NCBI GenBank assembly: GCA_934351255.1
Contig: CAKRJH010000012.1
Coordinates: 19,733 to 83,732 of the forward strand
DNA length: 64,000 nt
Direction: 5' to 3'
Source of the DNA: an uncultured Lachnospiraceae bacterium
GTDB taxonomy: Bacteria; Bacillota; Clostridia; Lachnospirales; Lachnospiraceae
Below, one piece after another: positions 17,010 through 26,565 of the stretch. Below the pieces are notes generated by a model that was not told the origin of the DNA, did no database searches, and saw only the letters and a list, made by a program, of their open reading frames with translations. A program made the translations under genes and the position numbers. Each line of letters opens with the position of its first letter. The stretch's first letter is position 1.

Positions 17010-18452
17010 TTAGTCCTTTTTCATAGTAATTTTTAGACTTTCTTTCTGTCCGCTGAGTTTCGGAGTGCTGCGGTCCTTCAGCGACTCGTATGTGCGGACT
17101 TCCATAATGCTCTGATAAGCAGGACGGATGATCTTGTCGACGTTGATCAGTTCCTCCATACGGTGTGCGCTCCATCCGACAATACGCGCCATCGCGAAGA
17201 TCGGTGTAAACAGTTCCTCCGGGATTCCCAGCATCTTGTAGACGAATCCGCTATAGAAATCCACATTGGCACTGACACCCTTGTAGATCGCGCAGTTCTC
17301 GGCGATGATCTTCGGTGCCAGGTTCTCGATCAGGGAGTACATCTGGTATTCCTCCTGACATCCCTTCTCATCCGCCAGCCTCTCGACGAAGCCCTTGAAC
17401 GCCACTGCTCTCGGATCTGAGATCGAATATACGGCATGTCCCATACCATAGATCAGACCACGGTGGTCAAACGCCTCTTTCTTGAGGATCCTGCGCAGAT
17501 ATGCGCCCACCTCTTCTTCATCGGTAAGATCTTCCACATGCTCACGGATATCCTGCATCATCTGAACCACCTTGATATTGGCACCGCCATGCTTTGGACC
17601 TTTCAGGGAGGACAATGCCGCCGCCATCACGGAGTAGGTGTCGGATCCGGCCGACGTGACGACTCTGGTCGTGAAGGTGGAGTTGTTGCCGCCGCCATGT
17701 TCCATATGTAATACCAGTGCCATATCCAGAACCTTTGCCTCCAGATCCGTGTAGGATTTGTCCGGGCGCAGCATCTGCAGGATATTCTCTGCCATGGACA
17801 GATTGTCATCCGGTCTGTGGATATAGAAGCTCTCGTCATTGTCATAATGATTGTAGGCATGATAGCCGTATACCGACAGCATCGGGAATACGCTGATCAG
17901 CATCAGACACTGCTCCATGACATTCTCCAGAGAGATGTCGGACGCATTCGGATCATAAGAGGCCAGCGTCAGCACACTCTTGGTCAGGGAGTTCATAATG
18001 TCGTGGCTCGGTGCCTTCATGATAACGTCACGCACAAAGTTCGTAGGCAGGCGCCTGTTCTTGGCCAGGATCGTACAGAACTCGTCGAGTTCCTTTTTGT
18101 TCGGGAGCTGTCCAAACAGAAGCAGATACGCTACCTCCTCAAATCCAAACCGATTGTCCTTGCGGAAGCCCGCTGTCAGATCATAAATATTATAACCACG
18201 GTAGAACAACTGTCCGTCACACGGGACCACCTTGTCTCCCACCATATCACTTGCCTTGATCAGAGAGATATTGGTCAGTCCGGACAACACACCCTTTCCG
18301 TTTTTGTCACGCAGTCCTCTCTTCACCCCATACCTGGCATACAGATCACTGTCAATCTCATTGTTTTTGACACAGACACCCAGATAACGTTTGGTAAAAT
18401 CTTCCATCATCTGGTCAAACTTAATCTCATTCATCTCCATATTTCCTGTCAT
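17010..18452 (-). CDS. gltA: Citrate synthase
   Basis: 480 aa from ATG 18452, which has GGAGGAGG 8 bases upstream; an upstream in-frame start at 18524 lies inside the promoter and is rejected. Active-site blocks are visible: LVLHMEHGGGNNSTF, LKGPKHGGANIKVVQMM (catalytic His) and YGMGHAVYSISDPRA (His and Asp). The enzyme condenses oxaloacetate and acetyl-CoA; in anaerobes with a partial TCA cycle it feeds 2-oxoglutarate and glutamate. It has an N-terminal extension of about 60 residues relative to shorter citrate synthases. No aconitase or isocitrate dehydrogenase gene is adjacent. A 2-methylcitrate synthase role cannot be excluded. Confidence 0.93.
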   Translation of the reverse strand: MTGNMEMNEIKFDQMMEDFTKRYLGVCVKNNEIDSDLYARYGVKRGLRDKNGKGVLSGLTNISLIKASDMVGDKVVPCDGQLFYRGYNIYDLTAGFRKDNRFGFEEVAYLLLFGQLPNKKELDEFCTILAKNRRLPTNFVRDVIMKAPSHDIMNSLTKSVLTLASYDPNASDISLENVMEQCLMLISVFPMLSVYGYHAYNHYDNDESFYIHRPDDNLSMAENILQMLRPDKSYTDLEAKVLDMALVLHMEHGGGNNSTFTTRVVTSAGSDTYSVMAAALSSLKGPKHGGANIKVVQMMQDIREHVEDLTDEEEVGAYLRRILKKEAFDHRGLIYGMGHAVYSISDPRAVAFKGFVERLADEKGCQEEYQMYSLIENLAPKIIAENCAIYKGVSANVDFYSGFVYKMLGIPEELFTPIFAMARIVGWSAHRMEELINVDKIIRPAYQSIMEVRTYESLKDRSTPKLSGQKESLKITMKKD

Positions 18453-18495
18453 ATGTCTTTCCTCCTCCTTTTCATTTATTAATCGTACATCTCCT

Positions 18496-18524
18496 ATTAT
18501 ACCGAAAATTGTTTTTCTGCACAA
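18496..18524 (-). promoter_or_regulatory. Sigma-A promoter of citrate synthase
   Basis: TTGTGC (18519-18524), 17-base spacer, perfect TATAAT (18496-18501). Located 44 bases upstream of the start codon. Confidence 0.75.
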
Positions 18525-18648
18525 TGAAATCTGTCTGACATTTTATTAAGTTTTCATAAATAATCCGACAAGCCAACGCAGACCATCCCTTTTTTCTCCT
18601 CCCCGTCCGCCTCCTGCCGGCACACTCCTTTGCCGGCTGTTTCCCGGC

Positions 18649-18677
18649 TTGTCACTGCATTTCATTTTTGTTAGAAT
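18649..18677 (+). promoter_or_regulatory. Sigma-A promoter of serine acetyltransferase
   Basis: TTGTCA (18649-18654), 17-base spacer, TAGAAT (18672-18677). The resulting leader of about 80 nt ends in a GC-rich hairpin ACGGGC-loop-GCCCGT (18731-18748), two bases before the GGAGG ribosome binding site. Confidence 0.75.
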
Positions 18678-18766
18678 ACCTATGTGACTACCCACACGAA
18701 CAGACGGGTATTTACATATATATTATAAAAACGGGCCTGTTTGCCCGTCAGGAGGAATCATTTTTT

Positions 18767-19681
18767 ATGTTATCAGAAGAAAGACTGCAAAAAATCGTCG
18801 GCGACATCACCGACAATTATACAAACGAAGAATTATTTTATATCAAAGAGGGGCATCATATGCCTGACCGCAACCAGATCATCCATATTATCATGGGACT
18901 GCGTCAGATCATGTTCCCAGGCTATTTCGAAAAAGAACATCTCGGCCAGACTGTCCCGGAATATTTTGTGGGACACAGCCTGATCCGGATCCACGATACA
19001 CTCTCAGGGCAGATCCTGTCTGCGTTCCAGCAGGCCAATGCCCAGGCCAGCACCAGCGATCTTACCGTCCGTGTGGAAGCGATCTGTGACCGTTTCTTTT
19101 CTTCGCTGGCACCGGTTCAGAAGACTCTGATGAAGGACGTGCAGGCTGCCTTTGACGGAGACCCTGCCGCCAAGACCAAAGAGGAGATCATCTTTTGTTA
19201 TCCCGGTCTTCTGGCCATCTTCATCTACCGCATCGCGCATCTGCTCTATCAGGAGAAGGTGCCGTTCATCCCCCGTATCATGACGGAGTACGCCCACAGC
19301 CACACCGGCATCGACATCAATCCCGGAGCGACGATCGGCGAATACTTCTTTATCGACCACGGTACCGGTGTCGTCATCGGCGAAACCACCGAGATCGGCG
19401 ACCACGTCAAGGTCTATCAGGGTGTCACCCTGGGTGCCCTGTCTACCAGAAGCGGTCAGCTCCTGCGCGATGTCAAGCGTCACCCTACGATCGAGGACAA
19501 TGTCACGATCTACTCCAACACATCGATCCTGGGCGGAGAAACCGTCATCGGCAGGAACAGCGTGATCGGAGGCAACTCCTTTATCACCTCCAGCGTACCG
19601 GCCGGTTCGCGTGTCAGCGTCAAGACGCCGGAGATCACTGTATCGGCCAACAAGCCAAAGGATCAGGAGCTGTTTGACTGA
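18767..19681 (+). CDS. cysE: Serine O-acetyltransferase (EpsC/CysE type)
   Basis: 304 aa from ATG 18767 with GGAGG upstream; a longer frame from 18668 overlaps the promoter. The enzyme acetylates serine, the committed step of cysteine synthesis. An N-terminal helical domain (about 1-170) is followed by the left-handed beta-helix: YAHSHTGIDINPGATIGEYF with the catalytic His/Asp region, then FIDHGTGVVIGETTEIGDHV and repeated hexapeptides to the end. Length and N-terminal domain match the long EpsC-like form common in Lachnospiraceae. A cysK gene is not in this window. Confidence 0.92.
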   Translation: MLSEERLQKIVGDITDNYTNEELFYIKEGHHMPDRNQIIHIIMGLRQIMFPGYFEKEHLGQTVPEYFVGHSLIRIHDTLSGQILSAFQQANAQASTSDLTVRVEAICDRFFSSLAPVQKTLMKDVQAAFDGDPAAKTKEEIIFCYPGLLAIFIYRIAHLLYQEKVPFIPRIMTEYAHSHTGIDINPGATIGEYFFIDHGTGVVIGETTEIGDHVKVYQGVTLGALSTRSGQLLRDVKRHPTIEDNVTIYSNTSILGGETVIGRNSVIGGNSFITSSVPAGSRVSVKTPEITVSANKPKDQELFD

Positions 19682-19683
19682 TC

Positions 19684-20175
19684 CTACAGATAGACAATAT
19701 GAAAATCCAGTGGGCCATCCTCCTCTATATTGATCACCATATAGCTGGGGCGATGGCCCTCTTGTCTTGGTCTGGAAATGCTGCCGGGATTGGCCAGCAC
19801 GATCCCATCCCGCCGCTCTATCATCGGAATATGAGTGTGTCCGAACAGCAGCGCGTCACAGTCATTGGCCGCGGCCGCCTCAAACATCGCCTCGGTATCT
19901 CCGTAGCCAAACATATGCCCATGTGTCAGATAGAACCGGTGTCCGTATCGTTCTACTATGGTAGAATTCGGTTTTCCATACAGGGAACTGTCGCAGTTGC
20001 CGCGCACGAAATCAATATCACACGGCACCATCTGCTGAATCATCCGGGGATCGCATTCGCAGTCCCCCAGAAAAAACATATGATCCAGATATCCTTCCAT
20101 ATTTTTCAGTGCTTTCCGAAAATGATCCAGCCGTCCATGGCTGTCACTGACTACCAGAATCTTTTTTGTCTTCAT
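19684..20175 (-). CDS. YfcE/YsnB-type metallophosphoesterase
   Basis: 163 aa. The calcineurin-like motifs appear in order: VVSDSHG (D-x-H), FFLGDCECD (GD), RGNCDSS (GNCD), LTHGHMFG (GH) and LLFGHTHIP (GHTH). Members hydrolyse phosphodiesters in vitro; the biological substrate is unknown. Its start is 4 bases after the rdgB stop, and this rdgB-yfcE pairing is common in Bacillota, so a nucleotide-cleaning role is plausible but inferred. Confidence 0.92.
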   Translation of the reverse strand: MKTKKILVVSDSHGRLDHFRKALKNMEGYLDHMFFLGDCECDPRMIQQMVPCDIDFVRGNCDSSLYGKPNSTIVERYGHRFYLTHGHMFGYGDTEAMFEAAAANDCDALLFGHTHIPMIERRDGIVLANPGSISRPRQEGHRPSYMVINIEEDGPLDFHIVYL

Positions 20176-20179
20176 ACGA

Positions 20180-20782
20180 TCAAAGAATCCCTTCCTGTTT
20201 CATTTTCTCATACATGGCCCTCAGTGCTCTTCCGCGGTGGCTGATCTCATTTTTGTCCTCCGGAAGCAGTTCCGCCGTGGTGCATCCTCTCTCCGGCAGA
20301 TAAAAGATCGGATCGTAGCCAAATCCATGCTCGCCTTTCTCCTCATAGCCGATCTGTCCCTCAACCACGCCTGTGGCCGTGATGCTTCGTCCATCCGGAA
20401 ATGCGCAGGCGATCACGCAGACAAACCTCGCGCTTCTCTCATCGCCCTCCTTGCCCTCAAGCAGATCAATGATATGCTGATTCTTGACGCTGTACGGTGT
20501 ATCCTCTCCCAGGTATCTTGCCGAATAGATGCCCGGAGCCTTGTCCAGTGCATCCACCTCCAGCCCGGAGTCATCCGCCAGAACCATCTGGCCGGTCACC
20601 TCTGCGATCTTTCTGGCCTTGATCAGTGCATTTTCCTCAAAGGTCTGTCCATCCTCCACGATCTCAATGTCTGACAGCCCCTCATCTTTTAATGAGGAAA
20701 AGGTGATATCCTCCCCCTGCAGGATCTGGCGGATCTCCACCATCTTGCCTTCATTTCCCGTAGCTACGATAATTTTTTTCAT
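20180..20782 (-). CDS. rdgB: XTP/dITP pyrophosphatase (RdgB/HAM1)
   Basis: 200 aa from ATG 20782, standard length; the longer frame to 20893 has no homologous start. It removes non-canonical purine nucleotides (XTP, dITP) from the pool. Family blocks: IVATGNEGKMVEI, ENALIKARKIAE, LADDSGLEVDALDKAPGIYS, HGFGYDPIFYLPE and EISHRGRAL. First gene of a two-gene operon with the phosphoesterase. A TATACT hexamer lies upstream near 20920 but no convincing -35 was found. Confidence 0.95.
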   Translation of the reverse strand: MKKIIVATGNEGKMVEIRQILQGEDITFSSLKDEGLSDIEIVEDGQTFEENALIKARKIAEVTGQMVLADDSGLEVDALDKAPGIYSARYLGEDTPYSVKNQHIIDLLEGKEGDERSARFVCVIACAFPDGRSITATGVVEGQIGYEEKGEHGFGYDPIFYLPERGCTTAELLPEDKNEISHRGRALRAMYEKMKQEGIL

Positions 20783-20998
20783 AAGAATCTCTGTTCCTTT
20801 CCACACAATTTGCTCACTGTATTCCGGCTCCCCGACCGGGCGCCGGATCATTCTACAGACAGTATACCTGTTCCCTGCATCTTTCGCAATCACTGCTTGC
20901 GCCCTGCTCCCCGCTCATAGTATAATTATTGTAATGCCGCGGATTGCTCCATGGCATTATAACGATACATATTATCACGAAAGAAAGGACTTTATTCC

Positions 20999-23851
20999 AT
21001 GATAAAACATATGAATCTGTCCGGCACATGGGCATTCGCCCTCGACCCGGACAAAGACGGCATCACACGCAGGCTGTTTCAGGAGGAACTGGCCGATACC
21101 ATCGCCCTTCCGGGCACCACATCCATGGCGGGCAAAGGCCCTCTCAATGAGGCCCGCGAGACCGGATTTCTGACCGATCTGCACAAATACGAAGGCTATG
21201 CCTGGTATTCCAGACAGATCTCACTGCAGCCGGAAGATCTGGAGCGCCAGATCGTTCTGTATCTGGAACGCACCCGTATGACCAAAGTCTGGGTCAATGA
21301 CCGTCTCGTGGGAGACGGCGACAGCCTGAACACCCCGCATCAGTATGACCTGACTCCTTATATCCACCAGACAGACTTCCGTCTGACCATTCTGGTATCC
21401 AATGTGGATTATCCGACCGGCGGCGGCCACCTGACTTCTCCGGACACCCAGACCAACTGGAACGGTATTATCGGCGAGATTGCGCTTCACCTGTATGACA
21501 AGGTGTCTATCCGCAATATCAAGGTCTTTACAGACATTGACACCAGGACCGCCAGACTGGTTCTGACCACGGACAACCGCACAGGATCCGATGTGACACG
21601 TCCGGTCCGCTTCCGGGCAGAGCTGACCGATATCCATGGTACCACCGGCAGATTTGCCCCGGAACATACGGAACAGATCACATTCCCGGCCGGCACATCC
21701 ACCCAGACCGTGACCTACTCTCTGGGCGAAGATGCGGTGCTCTGGAGCGAATACAGCCCGGTCATCTATACACTGACCGCTTCCCTGCCGGATGGCGAGA
21801 GCACACAGACGACCTTCGGCCTGCGCCGTTTTGCCACAGAAGGTATGGATTTCACGATCAACGGCACCAAAACCTTCCTGCGCGGCAAACATGACGGTCT
21901 GATCTTCCCACTGACCGGTGCCTGTCCGACCACCGTCCAGGAATGGCTCCGCGTCCTTGGCATCTCCAGGAGTTACGGCATCAACCACTACCGTTTCCAT
22001 ACCTGCTGCCCACCGGATGCTGCATTTACGGCAGCCGATCTGCTGGGTATCTACATGGAACCACAGCTTCCGTTCTGGGGCACGATCACGACCCCGGACG
22101 ATGAGAATCACAATGAAGCCGAACAGCAGTACCTGATCAAAGAGGGATTCCGGATGATGGATACCTTCGGCAACCACGCTTCCTACTGTATGATGTCTCT
22201 GGGCAATGAGCTCTGGGGCAGCAAAGAGAAGCTCTCGTCCATCCTCTCCGGTTACAAGGAGGTCGATGACCGCCATCTCTACACCCAGGGTTCCAACAAC
22301 TTCCAGCACAGCCCGGTCATCCTTCCGGAAGAAGATTTCTATGTAGGTGTGCGCCTGGCAGAAGGAAGACTGTTCCGCGGTTCCTACGGCATGTGTGATG
22401 CTCCTCTGGGGCATGTCCAGATAGAGGAGCCGTCCACCCGTACCAACTACGACAGTGTCCTGGATCCGGATCCTGCGACCCTGCAGGACAACAATGCAAC
22501 CGGTGAGATTGAGATCCAGTACGGTACCGGCGTCAAGAAGGTCAAGGCCACCGAGGGCGACGGGCCTCTGGTTCCACATATTCCGGTCATCTCCCATGAG
22601 ATCGGACAGTACTGCGTCTATCCGAATTTTCATGAGATTTCCAAATATACCGGTGTGCTCCGCGCAAGAAACTTTGAGATCTTCCGCGAACGCCTTGAAG
22701 AAAAGGGCATGCTCGACCAGGCCGATGATTTCTTCCTCAACAGCGGAAAACTGGCAGTGGCCTGCTACAAAGAGGAGCTGGAAGCCGCGGCGCGCACCAG
22801 CCACCTCGCCGGTTATCAGATCCTTGATATTCAGGATTTCACCGGACAGGGCACCGCACTCGTGGGCATCCTGGACGCTTTTATGGACAGCAAGGGACTG
22901 GTCACCGAAAAAGAATGGGCCGGATTTTGTTCCGATGCCATCCTGATGGCACAGTTTGACTCCTATGTCTGGACTGCCGGTGACGACTTCACCGCCGACC
23001 TGGCGATCCGTTACTATCGTCCGGACAGTCTGAATGGCAAGGTACTCCACTGGTCTGTTAACAGTGGACGTGAGACGATCGCTGCAGGGCAGACTGTCCT
23101 GCCGGACGACATCCACGGACTGGTGTCTCTGGGCAATATGACCTTTACCATCCCTGCCCTCACGGATCCGACCGTATGCACACTGACGCTGACCATCGAG
23201 GGAACCGATATCGAGAACCACTATGAAGTATACTTCTATCCATCCCAGAAGGCTGCAGATCTCACTGCAAAGACGATCATCCGGGACGGTGTCACACTGC
23301 ATCTGACACACGACTTTGACGAAGCAAACGCCCTGCTCGCCCGGGGAGCAAGAGTTCTCTATCTGCCAAATGAAGTAGCTGACAGTCTCGAGGGATTCTA
23401 CTGTACCGAATTCTGGTGTTACCCGATGTTCCGTGACATCTGCGAGTGGATGAAAAAGCCGGTTGCCGTCGGCACCATGGGCCTGCTGATCCAGGATGAC
23501 CATCCTGCACTGGCACAGTTCCCGACCCACCGCTATGCCACCCCGCAGTGGTATCAGATCGTGTCCCACAGCCGGTGCGCGATCCTCGATGACACCACGG
23601 ACAAATCGTACCGTCCGATCCTGCAGATGATGGATAACTTTGAGCGAAACCACAAACTGGGAATCCTGTTTGAGGGCCGCGTCGGTGACGGTACGCTGAT
23701 GGTATGCACCAGCCGTCTCAGCGAAATCTCAGAGCGCAGCGAGGTAAAACAGTTCACCGGTTCCCTGCTTGCATATCTTCTCTCGGATGCTTTTGCACCG
23801 GAGCAGACGCTTGATATGGAAGCATTGAAAAAAACATTTATCGGAGAATAA
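20999..23851 (+). CDS. Glycoside hydrolase family 2 protein
   Basis: 950 aa, no signal peptide, so intracellular. The N-terminal GH2 sugar-binding jelly roll (NLSGTWAFALDPDKDGITRR, GYAWYSRQISL) is followed by an Ig-like domain and a TIM barrel. The acid/base is probably Glu404 in MSLGNELWG and the nucleophile Glu534 in ISHEIGQYC. About 300 further residues after the barrel form additional beta domains. Substrate could be a beta-galactoside, beta-glucuronide or beta-mannoside; sequence alone does not decide. It stands alone: no transporter or LacI/AraC regulator is next to it. Transcribed opposite to its neighbours and closed by a strong terminator. Confidence 0.88.
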   Translation: MIKHMNLSGTWAFALDPDKDGITRRLFQEELADTIALPGTTSMAGKGPLNEARETGFLTDLHKYEGYAWYSRQISLQPEDLERQIVLYLERTRMTKVWVNDRLVGDGDSLNTPHQYDLTPYIHQTDFRLTILVSNVDYPTGGGHLTSPDTQTNWNGIIGEIALHLYDKVSIRNIKVFTDIDTRTARLVLTTDNRTGSDVTRPVRFRAELTDIHGTTGRFAPEHTEQITFPAGTSTQTVTYSLGEDAVLWSEYSPVIYTLTASLPDGESTQTTFGLRRFATEGMDFTINGTKTFLRGKHDGLIFPLTGACPTTVQEWLRVLGISRSYGINHYRFHTCCPPDAAFTAADLLGIYMEPQLPFWGTITTPDDENHNEAEQQYLIKEGFRMMDTFGNHASYCMMSLGNELWGSKEKLSSILSGYKEVDDRHLYTQGSNNFQHSPVILPEEDFYVGVRLAEGRLFRGSYGMCDAPLGHVQIEEPSTRTNYDSVLDPDPATLQDNNATGEIEIQYGTGVKKVKATEGDGPLVPHIPVISHEIGQYCVYPNFHEISKYTGVLRARNFEIFRERLEEKGMLDQADDFFLNSGKLAVACYKEELEAAARTSHLAGYQILDIQDFTGQGTALVGILDAFMDSKGLVTEKEWAGFCSDAILMAQFDSYVWTAGDDFTADLAIRYYRPDSLNGKVLHWSVNSGRETIAAGQTVLPDDIHGLVSLGNMTFTIPALTDPTVCTLTLTIEGTDIENHYEVYFYPSQKAADLTAKTIIRDGVTLHLTHDFDEANALLARGARVLYLPNEVADSLEGFYCTEFWCYPMFRDICEWMKKPVAVGTMGLLIQDDHPALAQFPTHRYATPQWYQIVSHSRCAILDDTTDKSYRPILQMMDNFERNHKLGILFEGRVGDGTLMVCTSRLSEISERSEVKQFTGSLLAYLLSDAFAPEQTLDMEALKKTFIGE

Positions 23852-23863
23852 TACAAAATATTC

Positions 23864-23912
23864 AAAAGGGTGTAACGTCCTTATCGTGATATAAAGACGT
23901 TACACCCTTTTT
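23864..23912. terminator. Strong terminator after the GH2 gene, usable both ways
   Basis: AAAAGGGTGTAACGTC (23864-23879) pairs perfectly with GACGTTACACCCTTTT (23896-23911) across a 16-base loop, with T-rich sequence following. It separates the GH2 gene from the convergent ABC permease gene. Confidence 0.92.
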
Positions 23913-23985
23913 CTGTGGAAATAATTTCTCACACCTGCTTCGTTGGCAAATATCATCCAACCGCCATGCTGACTCTACGCCATAG

Positions 23986-26565
23986 TTACTCCACGCAAGA
24001 CCTCCTCTTCCGCGCCGGAAGATGATGGTATATGATATGCGGAATGCACACGCAGATCCCGGATAACAGCACGATCACCAGGATCAGTTCCCGATATGGA
24101 TATGAGAACTGAAAATAACTGAGTTTTTGTTTTATCAATATCCCCGCCAGGTACCATAATCCGCTCCCTGCGGTCAATGTAATACCGGTTATGATCTGCG
24201 CATAAAAGATTCCCTCCCAACGGATCATCGCATGAATCTGCTTTCGCGTCATTCCCAAGCTTTCCATCACACGTAGTTCCTTTTGCTGTGTCGCGTAACC
24301 GGTCATCATGACATGTGCATAATTGATCACGCCGATCAACAGCAGAATCGTACACAACGCGGTCATAATGATACGGCTGGATGTGATGTACTCTTTTGCT
24401 GCTGCCAGATCATCGGATTTGGCAGTCAACATAATACTTCTGCTGTCCACCACATACGACGAATTCACATCTCCGATCGCAAACTGTTTGTTGTACTGCT
24501 CCAGCAACCGGTTCAGTTCCTGCTTGATCTTTGGCTCATACCCTTTGGCGGCATCCATAGACAGGACAAATGTCTGCATGGAAACCGGCAGTTTCGCCGC
24601 AGTCTGTTCACTGACCAGAAGATATACAATCCCCGAGCCATTCCAGGTCGTTTCCAGTTTCGGAAGTCCCTGTTCCTTATAATTCAGATATCCCGAAAAG
24701 GTGATTTCATCTTTCCCGGATCCATACATATCCTGTACCAAAAATGGGGCACCTATATAAGCATGCGACTTTTCTTTTTCAATCTGTGATAACAGATTGA
24801 AGTGTAATACCAGCGCGCCCTTCCCCTTTCTCACAGCATTCACATCGATATCCAGCTGCTTCTTTGCCGCAAGCTGCTCCAGCTTTTGCAGATACTCATC
24901 GTCCACAGCCTGCACGACCACATCGTAATACGGATCTTCCCCGGAATCCTCTGTATCCATTGCCAGGTCCCCCTTTTCTCCCTGTCGGACGGCCAGAAAA
25001 GAGGCGTCCTGAGAAATTCTGGCATAGCCTCCCCGTGACTTTTCCACCTGCCGGACTCCCTGCAGAGCTTCCATCTGACGGCTCAGTTTTTCCGGGAAAA
25101 AGATCTTCTGTTCCGGATACATATCCACGGTTGGCGCTGCCATGCTACTCATAATCTTAAAATCCATGCCTCTCGCCTGGATCTCATTTGTCATATCTGT
25201 TCCCTTCGAGAGAACTACCGCCCCCAGTGAAACGCAGACTCCCAATGCCATGGAAAAAATCGTCAGGAATGCTCTTTTCTTAAAACGGAACACATTTCTC
25301 CAGGCCATCTGACGTACCCCTGCCTGCCCTGTCTTACAGTTTCTGTGACCATGTACCGATACCTTTCCCATGTAGACAGTGGTTGCGACCGGAGATAATA
25401 CAGCCATTTTTCGTATAGCAGGAAGATATCCGAGAATCGTGACAACACCGCCAAATAACACCGCCAGCACCAGAAGTTCCGGCCGGAACGCGATCATCCC
25501 GGACGCATCGCCCAGTCCTCGCAGATACATTCCGCTCAACAGCCGCGGCAGGATCAAAACCACAAAACCGGAACCGATCAATGCTCCTGCCAGACATCCG
25601 GGGAATATCATCCGCAGGATCTGGCGGAAAGCAATGCTGCGCAACTGTTTCTGCGTGGTTCCCAGAGTCACCAGCATTCCATATTGACGTACCTCTTTTG
25701 CATAGGAAATATGCAGCACATTGTAGATCAGCAGCCAGGCCGACAGAAGAACCACACCTGCCATGACCCATGCCATACCGTAACCTCCTGCCACTTCCGT
25801 GACAGACTGCAGGCTCATGGATGTTCCTCCAAAAAACTGCTGGCTGTCATCCCGCATCGTCACATCATGGTAGAGTTTTTCTTCCACCACCTCTCCCGTC
25901 AGACGCTCGTCCTGCCGGATCAGAAGCGTCGTCGTGATGTCGTCCTCCGATGTCACAGCCTGCTCCATATATTTTTCCGAAAAATACACACGTGGCAGAC
26001 TGACCACAGGATCGACATATTCCGCATACCAGCCGGATAATGTAAATGTCTGGGTCTGCGTGTTCTTATCTTCTGTTTTCTGGTTTCCTGTCCAGATAGA
26101 TAATGGGATTTCCATCCCAACATATGGCTTCCGGATCTTCATGGACTCCAACACCCTTTTCGGCAGCATAACCTCTGTCGTCCGCGTTGGATAATTTCCA
26201 TGAATATCTGTGTATGCCGGCTTCTGCATGAACTCCCAGGCATTATGATCCAGCACGGTACAGTAAAAATTCTCTGCTTCTCCAAACGTCTTCTGCCAGC
26301 CGGTTTCTTTTATGTAAGACAGATTTTTGATCTGCTGATACTGTGCATCATCCGGATATTCCAGTGTCGTGCTGGCAGCAGTTCCTGCTGACCGGATATG
26401 CAGTAAATAGTCTGAATGAATTTTGCCATACGCAAGGCTGAACACGCAAAACACCATGCACACTGCCATAGTGATCACACTGATCAATATCCGGTTCCTG
26501 CGTCGGTTCTGCCTGTATTCTCTACCCTCCAGCAATTTAAGAATCTGACGATTATTATTTTTCAT
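23986..26565 (-). CDS. FtsX-family ABC transporter permease
   Basis: About 859 aa from ATG 26565 (GTG 26574 is possible). Two similar halves each have one N-terminal membrane segment, a large extracytoplasmic region and three further segments: about eight in total. The segments include ISVITMAVCMVFCVFSLAYG, MAWVMAGVVLLSAWLLIY, FLTIFSMALGVCVSLGAVV and LCTILLLIGVINYAHVMM. The halves after the extracytoplasmic regions are FtsX domains (QYGMLVTLGTTQKQLR and LRVMESLGMTRKQIH). This mechanotransmission type does not move substrate through a channel; relatives handle antimicrobial peptides or lipoproteins. It overlaps the ATPase stop and is controlled with it by the adjacent two-component genes. Confidence 0.9.
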   Translation of the reverse strand: MKNNNRQILKLLEGREYRQNRRRNRILISVITMAVCMVFCVFSLAYGKIHSDYLLHIRSAGTAASTTLEYPDDAQYQQIKNLSYIKETGWQKTFGEAENFYCTVLDHNAWEFMQKPAYTDIHGNYPTRTTEVMLPKRVLESMKIRKPYVGMEIPLSIWTGNQKTEDKNTQTQTFTLSGWYAEYVDPVVSLPRVYFSEKYMEQAVTSEDDITTTLLIRQDERLTGEVVEEKLYHDVTMRDDSQQFFGGTSMSLQSVTEVAGGYGMAWVMAGVVLLSAWLLIYNVLHISYAKEVRQYGMLVTLGTTQKQLRSIAFRQILRMIFPGCLAGALIGSGFVVLILPRLLSGMYLRGLGDASGMIAFRPELLVLAVLFGGVVTILGYLPAIRKMAVLSPVATTVYMGKVSVHGHRNCKTGQAGVRQMAWRNVFRFKKRAFLTIFSMALGVCVSLGAVVLSKGTDMTNEIQARGMDFKIMSSMAAPTVDMYPEQKIFFPEKLSRQMEALQGVRQVEKSRGGYARISQDASFLAVRQGEKGDLAMDTEDSGEDPYYDVVVQAVDDEYLQKLEQLAAKKQLDIDVNAVRKGKGALVLHFNLLSQIEKEKSHAYIGAPFLVQDMYGSGKDEITFSGYLNYKEQGLPKLETTWNGSGIVYLLVSEQTAAKLPVSMQTFVLSMDAAKGYEPKIKQELNRLLEQYNKQFAIGDVNSSYVVDSRSIMLTAKSDDLAAAKEYITSSRIIMTALCTILLLIGVINYAHVMMTGYATQQKELRVMESLGMTRKQIHAMIRWEGIFYAQIITGITLTAGSGLWYLAGILIKQKLSYFQFSYPYRELILVIVLLSGICVCIPHIIYHHLPARKRRSCVE

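Noticed and set aside
21221..23653. 810-codon open frame opposite to the GH2 gene
   Set aside because: Antisense shadow of a clear GH2 gene; no ribosome binding site and no recognisable domains.
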